The position numbers and the translations under genes are program-made. The notes beneath the pieces were generated by a model that worked only from the letters and a program-made list of their open reading frames with translations, ran no database searches and had not been told where the DNA came from. From assembly GCA_964542165.1 (NCBI GenBank), contig CAZITQ010000003.1:1-64000 (forward strand): a stretch of DNA of 64,000 nucleotides, in the 5' to 3' direction. Within the stretch, counting starts at the first letter, position 1, and each line of letters starts with the position of its first letter. Shown here piece by piece: positions 26,504 to 34,579 of this stretch. This DNA comes from CAYTBN01 sp964542165. Lineage in GTDB: Bacteria > Myxococcota_A > UBA796 > UBA9615 > CAYRNR01.

Positions 26504-27045
26504 GCCTGACTCCTGGCCCTCAGCTGCTGGCGCTGGATCCGGAACACCAGGTCCACCAGCTGTCGCTTGACCGACTTGGGCGGGTCCACGAAGGTGAAGC
26601 CCAGGAACTGCCCGTCCTCGAGGTTCTGGCGACGCACCAGGCGCCCCTCCACCTGGACCGGCCTCTGGCTCGGGTCATCGGTGCAGCGGATGATCAGGGG
26701 AACTTGCTCCCCGACCTCGCAGGGGGCCTGACCGTAGAATCCCACACCGCCCTCGGACAGGCTCACGTCACGCTCGGCAACCTGCTGCCGCTCGGCCAGC
26801 TGGCCCACCACCTCGAGCAGCGAACCCATGTACTCCACACAGCTGTCCAGAGCCTCGGTCAGGACCGGCTGGGCTTCGGGTCGGATCCTCAAGATGCTCT
26901 CCACCATGTCCGCGTGCCGCGTCCGGAGCGCGAACAGGGGATCCTCGTCCAGGGGGGTGTCGAACGGACCGACGGACACCCGGGCCTTGAGGCTCACCCG
27001 GAAATGCCTTCGCTTCTCGCTCGCGCTCTCTGTGTTCGAACTCAC
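26500..27045 (-). CDS. PilZ-domain protein (putative c-di-GMP receptor)
   Basis: The protein has 181 aa. The GTG start has GGAGG 6 bases upstream. The RxxxR motif appears as RRHFR at residues 12-16 and the second signature as SLSEGGVGF, together the cyclic di-GMP binding elements of PilZ. Between them is an extra alpha-helical insertion of about 70 residues (DPLFALRTRHADMVESILRI...). It heads a coupled set of envelope protein genes. That arrangement suggests c-di-GMP tunes surface structure; the output is unknown. Confidence 0.85.
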   Translation of the reverse strand: MSSNTESASEKRRHFRVSLKARVSVGPFDTPLDEDPLFALRTRHADMVESILRIRPEAQPVLTEALDSCVEYMGSLLEVVGQLAERQQVAERDVSLSEGGVGFYGQAPCEVGEQVPLIIRCTDDPSQRPVQVEGRLVRRQNLEDGQFLGFTFVDPPKSVKRQLVDLVFRIQRQQLRARSQA

Positions 27046-27237
27046 GGAATTCCTCCAGCGACAGCGCGCTGCAGGATTCGGGCCAGAGAGAAACCAGCCC
27101 CCGTCACGGAAAACTGGCGTTCTACCGTCGAGAAATCGTCAGGGGTTTGACGGGAACGTCAGGAGACCGTCCCGTGTCGGGACTCGCGGGAGCGGTTCTG
27201 CTGCGAGTGCGCAGCGCTCGTCTGCAGCAACCGCGAC

Positions 27238-27273
27238 CTCTGACGCGGCGAGCGCAGCTCGTCCGCGTCAGAG
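27238..27273 (-). terminator. Strong hairpin at the end of the fliS/fliT operon
   Basis: An 11-bp stem (27238-27248 with 27263-27273) extends by four more pairs across a bulged base to a 5-base loop. It overlaps the stop codon of the fliT-like gene. There is no T-run after it on the minus strand. The remaining 27046-27237 stretch shows no other clear signal apart from the PilZ ribosome binding site. Confidence 0.5.
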
Positions 27274-27642
27274 CTTCTTCTGGAGGGTCTGGGCCTTGTG
27301 GTGCGCCTGTTGCCCGCCGTAGGCCCGCAGGGCCCGGTTGCACATGCGCAGGGAGTGGATGCGATCGTCGAGCTCCTCGAGGCGGCGGTGCGCCGTCTGA
27401 CGGAAGAGCGCCGCTGCCTCTTTCCAGGCACGGAACGCCGCCTCCTCCGCGGGGGTCGGAGGGCCGTGCCTTCGCTCGGCTGCGGCTCGAATCGCGCGGT
27501 CGCTCAGGTGGAGCTCCGGGGCCATGCCCGCCAGGCTGTCGTCGTCCGCGACGGCCACCGCCTGGGACAGGCGCTGGAGCTTGTGGGTCGCCGCCTTCAG
27601 CAGCTCTTGCAGGTCGCTGTCAGCTCGCGCGGGCAGCTCCAT
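27268..27642 (-). CDS. FliT-like flagellar chaperone candidate
   Basis: The protein has 124 aa and is all-helical and charged (LQELLKAATHKLQRLSQAV, RRLEELDDRIHSLRM). There is no strong sequence signature, but size, helical character and position directly after fliS, overlapping it by 23 bases, match fliT, whose product is an export chaperone for the filament cap FliD. The ATG at 27642 was chosen for the MELPARAD start. It could also be an unrelated small flagellar protein. Confidence 0.5.
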   Translation of the reverse strand: MELPARADSDLQELLKAATHKLQRLSQAVAVADDDSLAGMAPELHLSDRAIRAAAERRHGPPTPAEEAAFRAWKEAAALFRQTAHRRLEELDDRIHSLRMCNRALRAYGGQQAHHKAQTLQKKL

Positions 27643-28027
27643 AGGAGTCCTCCTGGTAGATACGCACGGCCTCGTCCCAGGTGTCACGCAGCTCCACGAG
27701 CTTTTTGTGCAACACCTCGAGGTCGGCTTCCATGGGCCGTTGGTGGGCGTCGAGCATCACCCGCGACAGGTAGGTGTAGTGCCGGAACAGCTCCACGGCC
27801 ACCGAACCGCCCGTCTCGATGCTCAGGCTCTCCTGGAGAGCGACCACGATCCGGCGCGCCCGGAACAGCTCTTCCTTGCGCACCCGCGGATCGTCGCTCT
27901 CCATCGCCCGCTCCATCATGGAGACCGCTCCTTCGCACAGCTCCACCAGCAACTGCTGCGGACTGTGGGTCTCCAGTGTCGTGCGCTGATAACTCTGCAA
28001 CTTCGATGCCATGGGGTTGGCGTACAT
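27620..28027 (-). CDS. fliS: Flagellin export chaperone FliS
   Basis: The protein has 135 aa, the usual length for FliS. It begins MYANPMASKLQSYQRT and contains SPQQLLVELCEGAVSMMERA, both typical, as is the later LLVELCEG helix that contacts flagellin. FliS binds the C-terminus of flagellin in the cytoplasm and prevents early polymerisation. It follows fliD by 1 base and belongs to the flagellin 1 transcription unit. Confidence 0.92.
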   Translation of the reverse strand: MYANPMASKLQSYQRTTLETHSPQQLLVELCEGAVSMMERAMESDDPRVRKEELFRARRIVVALQESLSIETGGSVAVELFRHYTYLSRVMLDAHQRPMEADLEVLHKKLVELRDTWDEAVRIYQEDSYGAARAS

Positions 28028-28028
28028 C

Positions 28029-29375
28029 TCAGCTACTCCCGTTTCCCAGCGTGCTGGCGAACAGCGACGTCACGAAGCTGCTCATCGACTGCAGCTCGGC
28101 CAGCGTCATCTCAAGGTTGGTGAACTGCTGCCGTAGCGTGTCCTCGTACGACTCGAGCCGCGACTCGTCCGCGGCGATCTGGTCCTCGAATGCCTCGATC
28201 TGGTCGTCCAGGCTCTCGGTGCGCAGGGCGATCGTCCCCTCGTCGGGATCCACGATCACGTCCAGCTTCCCGTCCAGGGACTGGAAGAGCCCGTCCTCAC
28301 CCGCCAGCATCGTCATCACGTCCTGGGGGTGGTCGTTGATGGCAGCCAGGAACTTGTCCGTGTCCAGGGCGATGGACCCGTCCTGCTGCGTGGAGAAGCC
28401 CATCACCGACGTACCCACCAGGTCGCCGGCGGCGTAGGCCCCACCCATGGAGCTCTGCAGGGCCGCCTGCACCGAGCGCAGGACCGACTCGCCGGCCAGC
28501 GCAGATGCGTTGTCGTTGACGTCCAGGCCCGAGTAGGAGTCGATGAACGACATGGCCTGGTTGTAGGAGTCCACGAAGGACTGCACCGCCTCCAGCACGC
28601 CGTCGGTGTCCGGCGCCACGGTCACCACCGAGCTGCCCTCGGACTTGGCCTCGAAGGTGAGACCGGGGATGACGTCCTCGAAGGTGTTGGTCTCCGAGTA
28701 GACCGGCAGGCCCGCGATGCTCAGCTCCGCGTCCTGGGCGCTGATCTGCTCGGTGAAGCTCAAGGCCGCCCCGGTGATCCCCGTGGCGTCCATCTCGATG
28801 GTCTGGGACGATCCCGTTTCCTCGCTGGTCACCACCAGGTGGTAGTTACCCGCGTCGGCCCCGTCGTCGAGCACGTAGGCCTGGACTCCATCGATGTTGT
28901 CGTTGATGTAGTCCGCCAGCCCCGAGAGCGAGGTGTTGCCGTTTGCGGCGTCGATGTCGATCACCGTCGCGGGGTTGGCCCCCGCCACGGAGATGGTCAT
29001 CGAACCACCGGTGAACACATCGTCGGTCTGGGAGTCGAAGCCGTTGGAGACCTCCAACTCGGACTGGGCCAGCGAGACCACGTCGATGTTGAAGGTCCCC
29101 GGCTGCCCTCCGGTTGCGGCGGTGACGGCCAGCACCTCTTCGTCGGTGCTGTTGGCCGTCACCATCCGCAGATCGGAGGGGTCGGAGTAGTCGGACACGA
29201 CGGTCTGGATATCCTCCAGCAGCGAGTTGAAGGACTGCAGGAGGGACCGCCGGGTCTCCAGGTTGCTCTGCTGCTCGCGCAGGGTCTCGGTAGACGCCCC
29301 CGCCACGGCCACGTAGGCCTCGATGATGGAGGTGGTGTCGAGTCCGCTGACCATCCCATCGACGGTGACGCCCAT
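28029..29375 (-). CDS. fliD: Flagellar filament cap protein FliD
   Basis: The protein has 448 aa. The N-terminus (VTVDGMVSGLDTTSIIEAYV) and C-terminus (LESYEDTLRQQFTNLEMTLAELQSM) are characteristic of FliD/HAP2. The central domains carry FNIDVVSLAQSE and the conserved FLAAINDHPQDV. FliD caps the growing filament and folds incoming flagellin. The ATG at 29375 has GAGG nearby; an in-frame upstream extension is less likely. It is flanked by flaG and fliS. Confidence 0.95.
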   Translation of the reverse strand: MGVTVDGMVSGLDTTSIIEAYVAVAGASTETLREQQSNLETRRSLLQSFNSLLEDIQTVVSDYSDPSDLRMVTANSTDEEVLAVTAATGGQPGTFNIDVVSLAQSELEVSNGFDSQTDDVFTGGSMTISVAGANPATVIDIDAANGNTSLSGLADYINDNIDGVQAYVLDDGADAGNYHLVVTSEETGSSQTIEMDATGITGAALSFTEQISAQDAELSIAGLPVYSETNTFEDVIPGLTFEAKSEGSSVVTVAPDTDGVLEAVQSFVDSYNQAMSFIDSYSGLDVNDNASALAGESVLRSVQAALQSSMGGAYAAGDLVGTSVMGFSTQQDGSIALDTDKFLAAINDHPQDVMTMLAGEDGLFQSLDGKLDVIVDPDEGTIALRTESLDDQIEAFEDQIAADESRLESYEDTLRQQFTNLEMTLAELQSMSSFVTSLFASTLGNGSS

Positions 29376-29382
29376 GACGACC

Positions 29383-29808
29383 TCAGATCTGTCCTTCCAG
29401 GAGGGTCCCACCCAGCTCCTCGAGCGCGGCAACCACGTCGAGATAGTCGGCAGGTGGGAACTCCCGGATGACTTCGCCGCTCTCGCCTTCGATGACCTTG
29501 ACGATGTAGCGGCCGGTGGCTTCGTGAACCTCGGTGCTCACGCGGATTCCAGAGCGGTCTGCCTGGTCGGCAGCCGCGGCGATCTCATCCGCGATCGCCT
29601 TGCGGATGGCCTCGTGCGAACGCTCGGTGACGCCCGGCTGGGCCTTCGCCGGTCCCGGTTCGGGCTCGGGACTCGGTTTGTTCAGCACCACCTCCGGGCT
29701 CCCGCTCGCCCCGCTGGCGGGAGCCCGCCGGGTGGCCGCGTCCCCCTTGGCCGGTCGCATCGCTTCCGCGACCGTCCAGGGAACCTGAGTGGGGATGGTG
29801 TTACTCAC
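29383..29808 (-). CDS. flaG: FlaG-family protein
   Basis: The protein has 141 aa. The N-terminal half is Pro/Ala-rich and probably disordered. The C-terminal half has the FlaG fold with YIVKVIEGESGEVIREFPP and ADYLDVVAAL. FlaG proteins influence filament length in polarly flagellated bacteria. It lies between flagellin 1 and fliD, after a GC-rich hairpin that may lower read-through from the flagellin gene. Confidence 0.88.
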   Translation of the reverse strand: MSNTIPTQVPWTVAEAMRPAKGDAATRRAPASGASGSPEVVLNKPSPEPEPGPAKAQPGVTERSHEAIRKAIADEIAAAADQADRSGIRVSTEVHEATGRYIVKVIEGESGEVIREFPPADYLDVVAALEELGGTLLEGQI

Positions 29809-29838
29809 GTTACTTCCGTATCTCTTCTCTAGCGGCGC

Positions 29839-29860
29839 CCCCCCGGGTCACCCCGGGGGG
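29839..29860 (-). terminator. Hairpin between flagellin 1 and flaG
   Basis: A perfect 9-bp GC stem (CCCCCCGGG with CCCGGGGGG) with a 4-base loop lies 14 bases after the flagellin 1 stop. There is no T-run on the minus strand. It may act as a 3' stabiliser or partial terminator that sets flagellin above flaG-fliD-fliS. Confidence 0.6.
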
Positions 29861-29873
29861 ATACCGTTTTCCA

Positions 29874-30692
29874 CTAGCCGAGCAGACTCAGGGCCATCTG
29901 CGGAGCGAAGTTGGCCTGGGCCAGGACCGAGACTCCGGCCTGCGCCAGGATCTGGTTCTTGGTCAGCTGCGCGGTCTCGCTGGCGAAGTCCACGTCGCGA
30001 ATCTGGCTCTCGGCCGCCGTCATGTTCTCGACGCTGACCTCCAGATTGGAGTACGCGTGGCTCAGCCGGTTCTGCGCCGCACCCAGCGACGCGCGGTGGC
30101 TGGACACCGACGAGATGGCGGTGTCGATGCTGGCCAGGGCGCTCGAGGCGCCGGCGGCGGTCGACACGGTCAGGGTGTCGATGGCCAGATTGCCAGCGGA
30201 CATGCCCTCGAGGGTGATCCCGATGGTGTGGCCATCGTGGATGCCGACCTGGACGTTCATCGCGGTGGTCGACCCGTCCAGCAGGTTGGTGCCGTTGAAC
30301 TCGGTCACCTCGGCCAGCCGGCTGATCTCGTCCCGGATGGCGTCGAACTCGGTCTGCAGGTAGGCCCGCTCGTCGTCCCCCAGGGTCTCCGAGGCGGACT
30401 CCATCGCCAGCTCTCGCATACGCGTGAGGATGGAATGGGACTCGCCCAGGGCGCCCTCGGCGATCTGCACGACGCTGATGCCGTCGTTGGTGTTGCGCAT
30501 CGCGACCTTGCTCGACGCGATATCCGCACGCAGGTTCTCACTCACGCCCAAGCCGGCGGCGTCATCGGCAGCGCGAGTGATCCGGAGGCCCGACGAAAGA
30601 CGCGCGTAACTCTGCGTCATTGCCGAACTGCTACGATTCACGTTCTTCTGAGCCATCAGAGAAGCAACGTTGTGGTTGATCCTCATCGACAT
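29874..30692 (-). CDS. fliC: Flagellin 1
   Basis: The protein has 272 aa, a short flagellin: the conserved D0/D1 ends (MSMRINHNVASL, LSSGLRITRAADDAAGLG, and the terminal VLAQANFAPQMALSLLG) enclose only a small central region. It differs from flagellin 2 at roughly 28 positions by eye, mostly in the middle. A sigma-28 promoter lies 44 bases upstream. ATG at 30692 or 30686 could be used; AAGGA is best placed for the second. It is divergent from a glycosyltransferase gene that may modify it. Confidence 0.95.
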   Translation of the reverse strand: MSMRINHNVASLMAQKNVNRSSSAMTQSYARLSSGLRITRAADDAAGLGVSENLRADIASSKVAMRNTNDGISVVQIAEGALGESHSILTRMRELAMESASETLGDDERAYLQTEFDAIRDEISRLAEVTEFNGTNLLDGSTTAMNVQVGIHDGHTIGITLEGMSAGNLAIDTLTVSTAAGASSALASIDTAISSVSSHRASLGAAQNRLSHAYSNLEVSVENMTAAESQIRDVDFASETAQLTKNQILAQAGVSVLAQANFAPQMALSLLG

Positions 30693-30735
30693 TCCTTGTC
30701 TTCCTCTCCGCAGGCCGAATCGTCGTCTACACTGT

Positions 30736-30762
30736 TTATCGACCGGCCCGACGGGATCTTTA
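30736..30762 (-). promoter_or_regulatory. Sigma-28 promoter of flagellin 1
   Basis: Minus strand TAAA (30762-30759), 15 bases, GTCGATAA (30743-30736), a near-perfect FliA promoter. Its -35 element directly abuts the GAGGAGG ribosome binding site of the divergent leader ORF, so the two divergent units share this DNA. Confidence 0.85.
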
Positions 30763-30770
30763 GAGGAGGA

Positions 30771-30785
30771 ATGCGACGTTCATGA
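30771..30785 (+). promoter_or_regulatory. Four-codon leader ORF overlapping the glycosyltransferase start
   Basis: ATG CGA CGT TCA TGA (30771-30785), encoding MRRS, directly follows a strong AGGAGGA site. Its TGA overlaps the ATG of the glycosyltransferase (ATGA at 30782-30785). The glycosyltransferase ATG itself has no good site at normal distance, so translation probably depends on termination of this mini-ORF. Confidence 0.55.
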
Positions 30786-32476
30786 ATCAACCCACCGAAC
30801 CCCACCGGAGCCCGGCGTTCGAGCGCAACCTCAACGCGTTACATGGCTCCGATCCGGGCCTCGCCGAGCGCCTGTGTCTGCCCGTCGACGGATCCCATGT
30901 GAAGGCGGTGGAGGGCGGGCCGCCAGTCTACAAGGTGCACCGGTACTTCTACCCCTTCGTGGTGCCGGCGGAGAGACAAGACACCGTTCTTTCGGGGCTG
31001 GATGGGTCCCGGCAGCTGTTGCTGTTCGGCGCGGGGGTGGGCGAGCTCCTCGAGGCGGCGCTGCAGCGGCATCCGGAGGTGCCGGTCGTCGTCTGGGATC
31101 GGGATCCCTGGCTCCTGCGCTGGGTCCTGGGGCGCCTCGATCTCACCGATCGCATCGCGAACGGCCAGGTCCAGCTGAAGCTGGGGATCGATCTGCTGGA
31201 CCTGCTCGAGGACCCGGGGGATCGGATTCGAATCGACCATCCGTTCCTGGGCGAGGTGTACCGGTTCGAGCGAACGTTGCTCGATCGGGGTCTGGGCGAG
31301 GGGCGCGCCCTGTTGCGCGCCGGAACCCTGTTCGTGGACGATCTGGCGCGGGCACTCGCGCACGAGAGCTATTCGATCTACACGCTGGACACCGACCGGC
31401 TGTCCCGCGAAGAGCTCGAGTACACGGTTCGTCGATTCCGGCCCGACCTGCTCGCCGCGATCAACTACAGCGAGGGGACGGCGGAATTCTGTCGTGACGT
31501 GGGGTGCGATCTGATGTGCTGGGAGATCGATCCCAGCACCTCCAGGATGCGTCCGCTGACCGGCCCATCCGAGCGCGCCCACGTGTTCACCTACCGAAGG
31601 GCCAACGTGGAGCTGTTCCGCAACGCCGGGTTCGGCCGCGTGGAGTACCTGCCCCTGGCCGCCGACACCCGTCACCGCCGCCCCCTGGACCTCGACCCAG
31701 AGGATCTCTCGGAGTACGGCGCGCCCGTCACCTACGTCGGGGCCAGCATGGTCGCGGAAGGCCTCGAATTTCGCGACAAGTTCCTGACCCGGTACGCGGC
31801 CTGGGCGACCGCACGCGGATCCGATCCCGCGGTCGGAGCAACGCTCCTGGGCCGGGTCCTCGGGATCCAGCGCCAGGATCTCTCCCGCTACCGCGTGGAG
31901 GAGTTGCTGGGCCAGCTCGGCGGGTCCTTCCTCGCCGACGAGAGAGGGTCCGACGACCCCGAGGATCCGGCGATGCTCGTCGCGGAGATCGCTGCCTCCG
32001 AGAAACGTCTGACGTACGTGGCCAACCTGGCCTCGTCCGGGATCGTGGTCTGGGGCGACAAGGGCTGGTCCCAGGTCGAGCGCTTCGGAGCTCGCTATTC
32101 CGGCAGGTACGCCCGTCACACGGACGAGCTGACCAAGGTCTACAACGCCTCGACCATCAACGTGGACATCGGACGGCTCTACCAGTCCGACATCGTGACC
32201 ATGCGGGTGTTCGACGTCCTGGCCTGTGGGGGCTTCCTGCTCGCGGAGTACAGCGAGGCTCTCGAGGAGGTCTTCGCCCTGGGCGAGGAGGTCGAATGCT
32301 ACCAGACCCTCGACGAACTCCGCGCCAAGGTCTCGTATTATCTGCGACGCCCGGATGAGGCGGCGAGCATCGCCCGTCGTGGGCTCGAAGCAGTACGCGA
32401 ACGGCACTCGATCGCCGCCCGCGTACGCCACATGCTCGACCGCATGGGCCGACCCCCCGGATCGGGGGGAAGCTAG
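30782..32476 (+). CDS. CgeB-type glycosyltransferase, candidate flagellin glycosyltransferase
   Basis: The protein has 564 aa. The N-terminal third has a nucleotide-binding-like motif (LLLFGAGVGELLEAAL, VVVWDRD) like motility-associated (Maf-type) and CgeB-type proteins. The C-terminal ~250 residues resemble glycosyl transferases of the CgeB/Glyco_trans_1_2 family (INVDIGRLYQSDIVTMRVFD, ACGGFLLAEYSE, VRERHSIAARVRHML). It is transcribed against the flagellar genes and sits precisely between two flagellin genes. Glycosylation of flagellin, which needs no signal peptide because it is cytoplasmic, is a good inference. Sugar donor unknown. Confidence 0.78.
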   Translation: MNQPTEPHRSPAFERNLNALHGSDPGLAERLCLPVDGSHVKAVEGGPPVYKVHRYFYPFVVPAERQDTVLSGLDGSRQLLLFGAGVGELLEAALQRHPEVPVVVWDRDPWLLRWVLGRLDLTDRIANGQVQLKLGIDLLDLLEDPGDRIRIDHPFLGEVYRFERTLLDRGLGEGRALLRAGTLFVDDLARALAHESYSIYTLDTDRLSREELEYTVRRFRPDLLAAINYSEGTAEFCRDVGCDLMCWEIDPSTSRMRPLTGPSERAHVFTYRRANVELFRNAGFGRVEYLPLAADTRHRRPLDLDPEDLSEYGAPVTYVGASMVAEGLEFRDKFLTRYAAWATARGSDPAVGATLLGRVLGIQRQDLSRYRVEELLGQLGGSFLADERGSDDPEDPAMLVAEIAASEKRLTYVANLASSGIVVWGDKGWSQVERFGARYSGRYARHTDELTKVYNASTINVDIGRLYQSDIVTMRVFDVLACGGFLLAEYSEALEEVFALGEEVECYQTLDELRAKVSYYLRRPDEAASIARRGLEAVRERHSIAARVRHMLDRMGRPPGSGGS

Positions 32477-32483
32477 GTTTTTT
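32453..32483 (+). terminator. Intrinsic terminator of the glycosyltransferase gene
   Basis: CCCCCCG (32453-32459), loop GAT, CGGGGGG (32463-32469), then T6 at 32478-32483. The hairpin overlaps the last codons. It is the clearest Rho-independent terminator seen in the window. Confidence 0.75.
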
Positions 32484-32553
32484 GGGTACACAGACTCCGC
32501 CCCCGCTCGGCGTTATCTGGGTTGTGTTCGTGGAGACTCGTCAGAGGTGACCT

Positions 32554-32584
32554 GCGTCCCCGAGCCCCGACAGCCCGGGGACGC
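32554..32584 (-). terminator. Hairpin downstream of flagellin 2
   Basis: GCGTCCCCG (32554-32562) pairs perfectly with CGGGGACGC (32576-32584) around a 13-base loop, 10 bases past the flagellin 2 stop. There is no T-run on the minus strand. Confidence 0.55.
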
Positions 32585-32594
32585 TAGTGGTCAG

Positions 32595-33413
32595 CTATCC
32601 CAGGAGAGTCAGCGCCATCTGGGGCGCGAAGTTGGCCTGGGACAGTACGCTCACGCCGGCCTGGGCCAGGATCTGGTTCTTGGTGAGCTCCGCGGTCTCG
32701 TTGGCGAAGTCCACGTCCCGGATCTGGCTCTCGGCGGCGGTCATGTTCTCGAGACTGACCTCGAGGTTGGCGTAGGAGTGGGTGAGGCGGTTCTGGGACG
32801 CACCGAGGTCGGCGCGGTGGCTGCTCACCGAGGCGATGGCAGTGTCGATGCTCGCCAGGGCGCTGGAGGCGCCGGCGGCACTGGACACGGTCAGGGTGTC
32901 CAGGGCCAGGTCACCCGAGGACATGCCGTCCAGGTTGATGCCGATGGTGTGACCGCTGTGGATCCCCACCTGCACGTCCATGGAGGAGGTGGATCCGTCC
33001 AGCAGGCTCACGCCGTTGAACTCGGTGACCTCGGCCAGCCGGCTGATCTCGTCGCGGATGGCGTCGAACTCGGTCTGCAGATAGGCGCGCTCGTCGTCGC
33101 CCAGGGTCTCCGAGGCAGACTCCATGGCCAGCTCGCGCATGCGGGTCAGGATGGAGTGGGTCTCGCCGAGGGCCCCCTCGGCGATCTGCACGACACTGAT
33201 GCCGTCGTTGGTGTTCCGCATCGCGACCTTGGTGGACGCGATGTCGGCACGCAGGTTCTCGCTGACTCCCAGGCCAGCCGCGTCGTCAGCCGCCCTGGTG
33301 ATGCGCAGCCCCGACGACAGCCGAGCGTAGCTCTGGGTCATCGACGAGGTACTGCGATTCACGTTCTTCTGCGCCATCAGGGACGCGATGTTGTGGTTGA
33401 TTCGCATGGACAT
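32595..33413 (-). CDS. fliC: Flagellin 2
   Basis: The protein has 272 aa, the same length as flagellin 1 and about 90% identical by eye. D0/D1 ends are conserved and most changes fall in the middle, between EFNG and SHRA. The ATG has AAGGAG 8 bases upstream. A sigma-28 promoter with phased A-tracts upstream suggests it is the more strongly expressed flagellin. The two flagellin genes form a direct repeat with the glycosyltransferase gene between them, so recombination could delete that gene. Confidence 0.95.
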   Translation of the reverse strand: MSMRINHNIASLMAQKNVNRSTSSMTQSYARLSSGLRITRAADDAAGLGVSENLRADIASTKVAMRNTNDGISVVQIAEGALGETHSILTRMRELAMESASETLGDDERAYLQTEFDAIRDEISRLAEVTEFNGVSLLDGSTSSMDVQVGIHSGHTIGINLDGMSSGDLALDTLTVSSAAGASSALASIDTAIASVSSHRADLGASQNRLTHSYANLEVSLENMTAAESQIRDVDFANETAELTKNQILAQAGVSVLSQANFAPQMALTLLG

Positions 33414-33472
33414 CTCGCAGGCTCCTTTTCCCTCGTGATTTCCTCTGGTTGCCCTTCCGTGGTCTGCTTGGG

Positions 33473-33499
33473 TTATCGTCCGTGGGGTACCCAGCTTTA
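33473..33499 (-). promoter_or_regulatory. Sigma-28 promoter of flagellin 2
   Basis: Minus strand TAAA (33499-33496), 15 bases, GACGATAA (33480-33473), 60 bases before the ATG. Spacer and octamer match the FliA consensus apart from the second base of the octamer. Confidence 0.85.
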
Positions 33500-33501
33500 A
33501 C

Positions 33502-33520
33502 TTTTTTCAATCTTTTTTTT
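33502..33520 (-). promoter_or_regulatory. Phased A-tracts (UP-element-like) upstream of flagellin 2
   Basis: On the minus strand an A8 tract (33520-33513) and an A6 tract (33507-33502) start about 11 bases apart, immediately upstream of the -35. In a ~70% GC window this is striking. It could bind the RNA polymerase alpha subunit or bend the DNA. The rest of 33521-33700 shows only a weak 5-bp hairpin at the flgL stop. Confidence 0.5.
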
Positions 33521-33700
33521 GGTTAGGCATGCTCGTTGCAGAAAAATGAAGCCAACCCCGAGAAAATGGCCTCTGAAGCCTCAAGTTCCTCGAAATCGGG
33601 TCGAAGGCCTCGCGCGTGAAGATCAATAGAAGTTGTCGGGAGCGGGAGCGGGTTCGGGTGCGAGAGAGGATGGACCTGGGGCGGTGTTCGGAACGGGTAT

Positions 33701-34579
33701 CTAGAGATACTGGAAGATGTTGGTCTGGAGGACCTGGGACATGGTCGTCGCGGCGGCCTGGTAGATGGTCTGGGCCTCGGAGAGCTTGGCGAAGGTCTCG
33801 ATGGCGTCGAGCTCCTTGAGCGAGCCCAGGAACCCGTCCAGCGCGATGGCCGCGTCTTCGCTGACGGTGGTCAGGTCTTCCACCCTGACCTGGGCCGAAC
33901 CGAACGCCGTACGCATCTCCACCAGGTGGTCGTAGGCCAGGTTCAGGGTGTCCAGCGCACCACCCACGGCCTCGGCGTCGTCGGCGACCAGGGCATCCTG
34001 GAGCTCCACCAGGGCGTCGAAGACGTCGGCCCCGCTGTCGTGGAACACCTCGTCACCCGTCTTGCCGATCTCCAGGGTGTCCTCCCCCAGGAGGGGCACG
34101 GTCCGTGCGTTGCTGCCGCCCACGTAGGTCCCATCGGCTTCGAAGGGTACGGTCGTGGTCTGGGTTCCGGCGAAGATATAGACGTTGCCGAACTTGGCGT
34201 TGGCCACACCAGCCATGTCCGTGATGGTGTCTCCCACCGCCTCGGCGGCCTGGGACCGATCCTGGTCACCATAGGACTCGGTGGCCATCGCCACGGCGGT
34301 CTCGATGGCCCCCTGCAGCAGGGTCGCTGCCTGGGAGAGCGCGTCGTCGGCCGCCGCCAGCTCGGCGTGGGTCAGCTGCAGACGTTCGATGAGCGCCTGA
34401 TGGTTGGCGAGTTCGGCGTCCAGCTGCACGGCCTGGCCGGTATCCGCCGGGTGATTCGATGGACGGGACAACCGGTCCAGGCTCATCGCGTCCAGCTGGT
34501 CGCGCTGCAGCTGGGCCGCAGCCTGCTGCATCAGGTAACCCACCTGATGGAAGCTCCCGTACGTGGATCGCGTGATCAT
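33701..34579 (-). CDS. flgL: Hook-filament junction protein FlgL
   Basis: The protein has 292 aa. N-terminal MITRSTYGSFHQVGYLMQQ and SRPSNHPADTGQAVQLDAEL are FlgL/HAP3-like, as is GNVYIFAGTQTTTVPF. It forms the second ring between hook and filament. The ATG at 34579 shares a base with the flgK TGA (TGATG), which fixes the start. It is the last gene of the flgM-N-K-L unit. Confidence 0.92.
   Translation of the reverse strand: MITRSTYGSFHQVGYLMQQAAAQLQRDQLDAMSLDRLSRPSNHPADTGQAVQLDAELANHQALIERLQLTHAELAAADDALSQAATLLQGAIETAVAMATESYGDQDRSQAAEAVGDTITDMAGVANAKFGNVYIFAGTQTTTVPFEADGTYVGGSNARTVPLLGEDTLEIGKTGDEVFHDSGADVFDALVELQDALVADDAEAVGGALDTLNLAYDHLVEMRTAFGSAQVRVEDLTTVSEDAAIALDGFLGSLKELDAIETFAKLSEAQTIYQAAATTMSQVLQTNIFQYL

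Noticed and set aside
30782..32476. Glycosyltransferase gene between two repeats considered as a mobile insertion
   Set aside because: The flanking repeats are intact flagellin genes with their own promoters, and no transposase, terminal inverted repeats or target duplication are visible.
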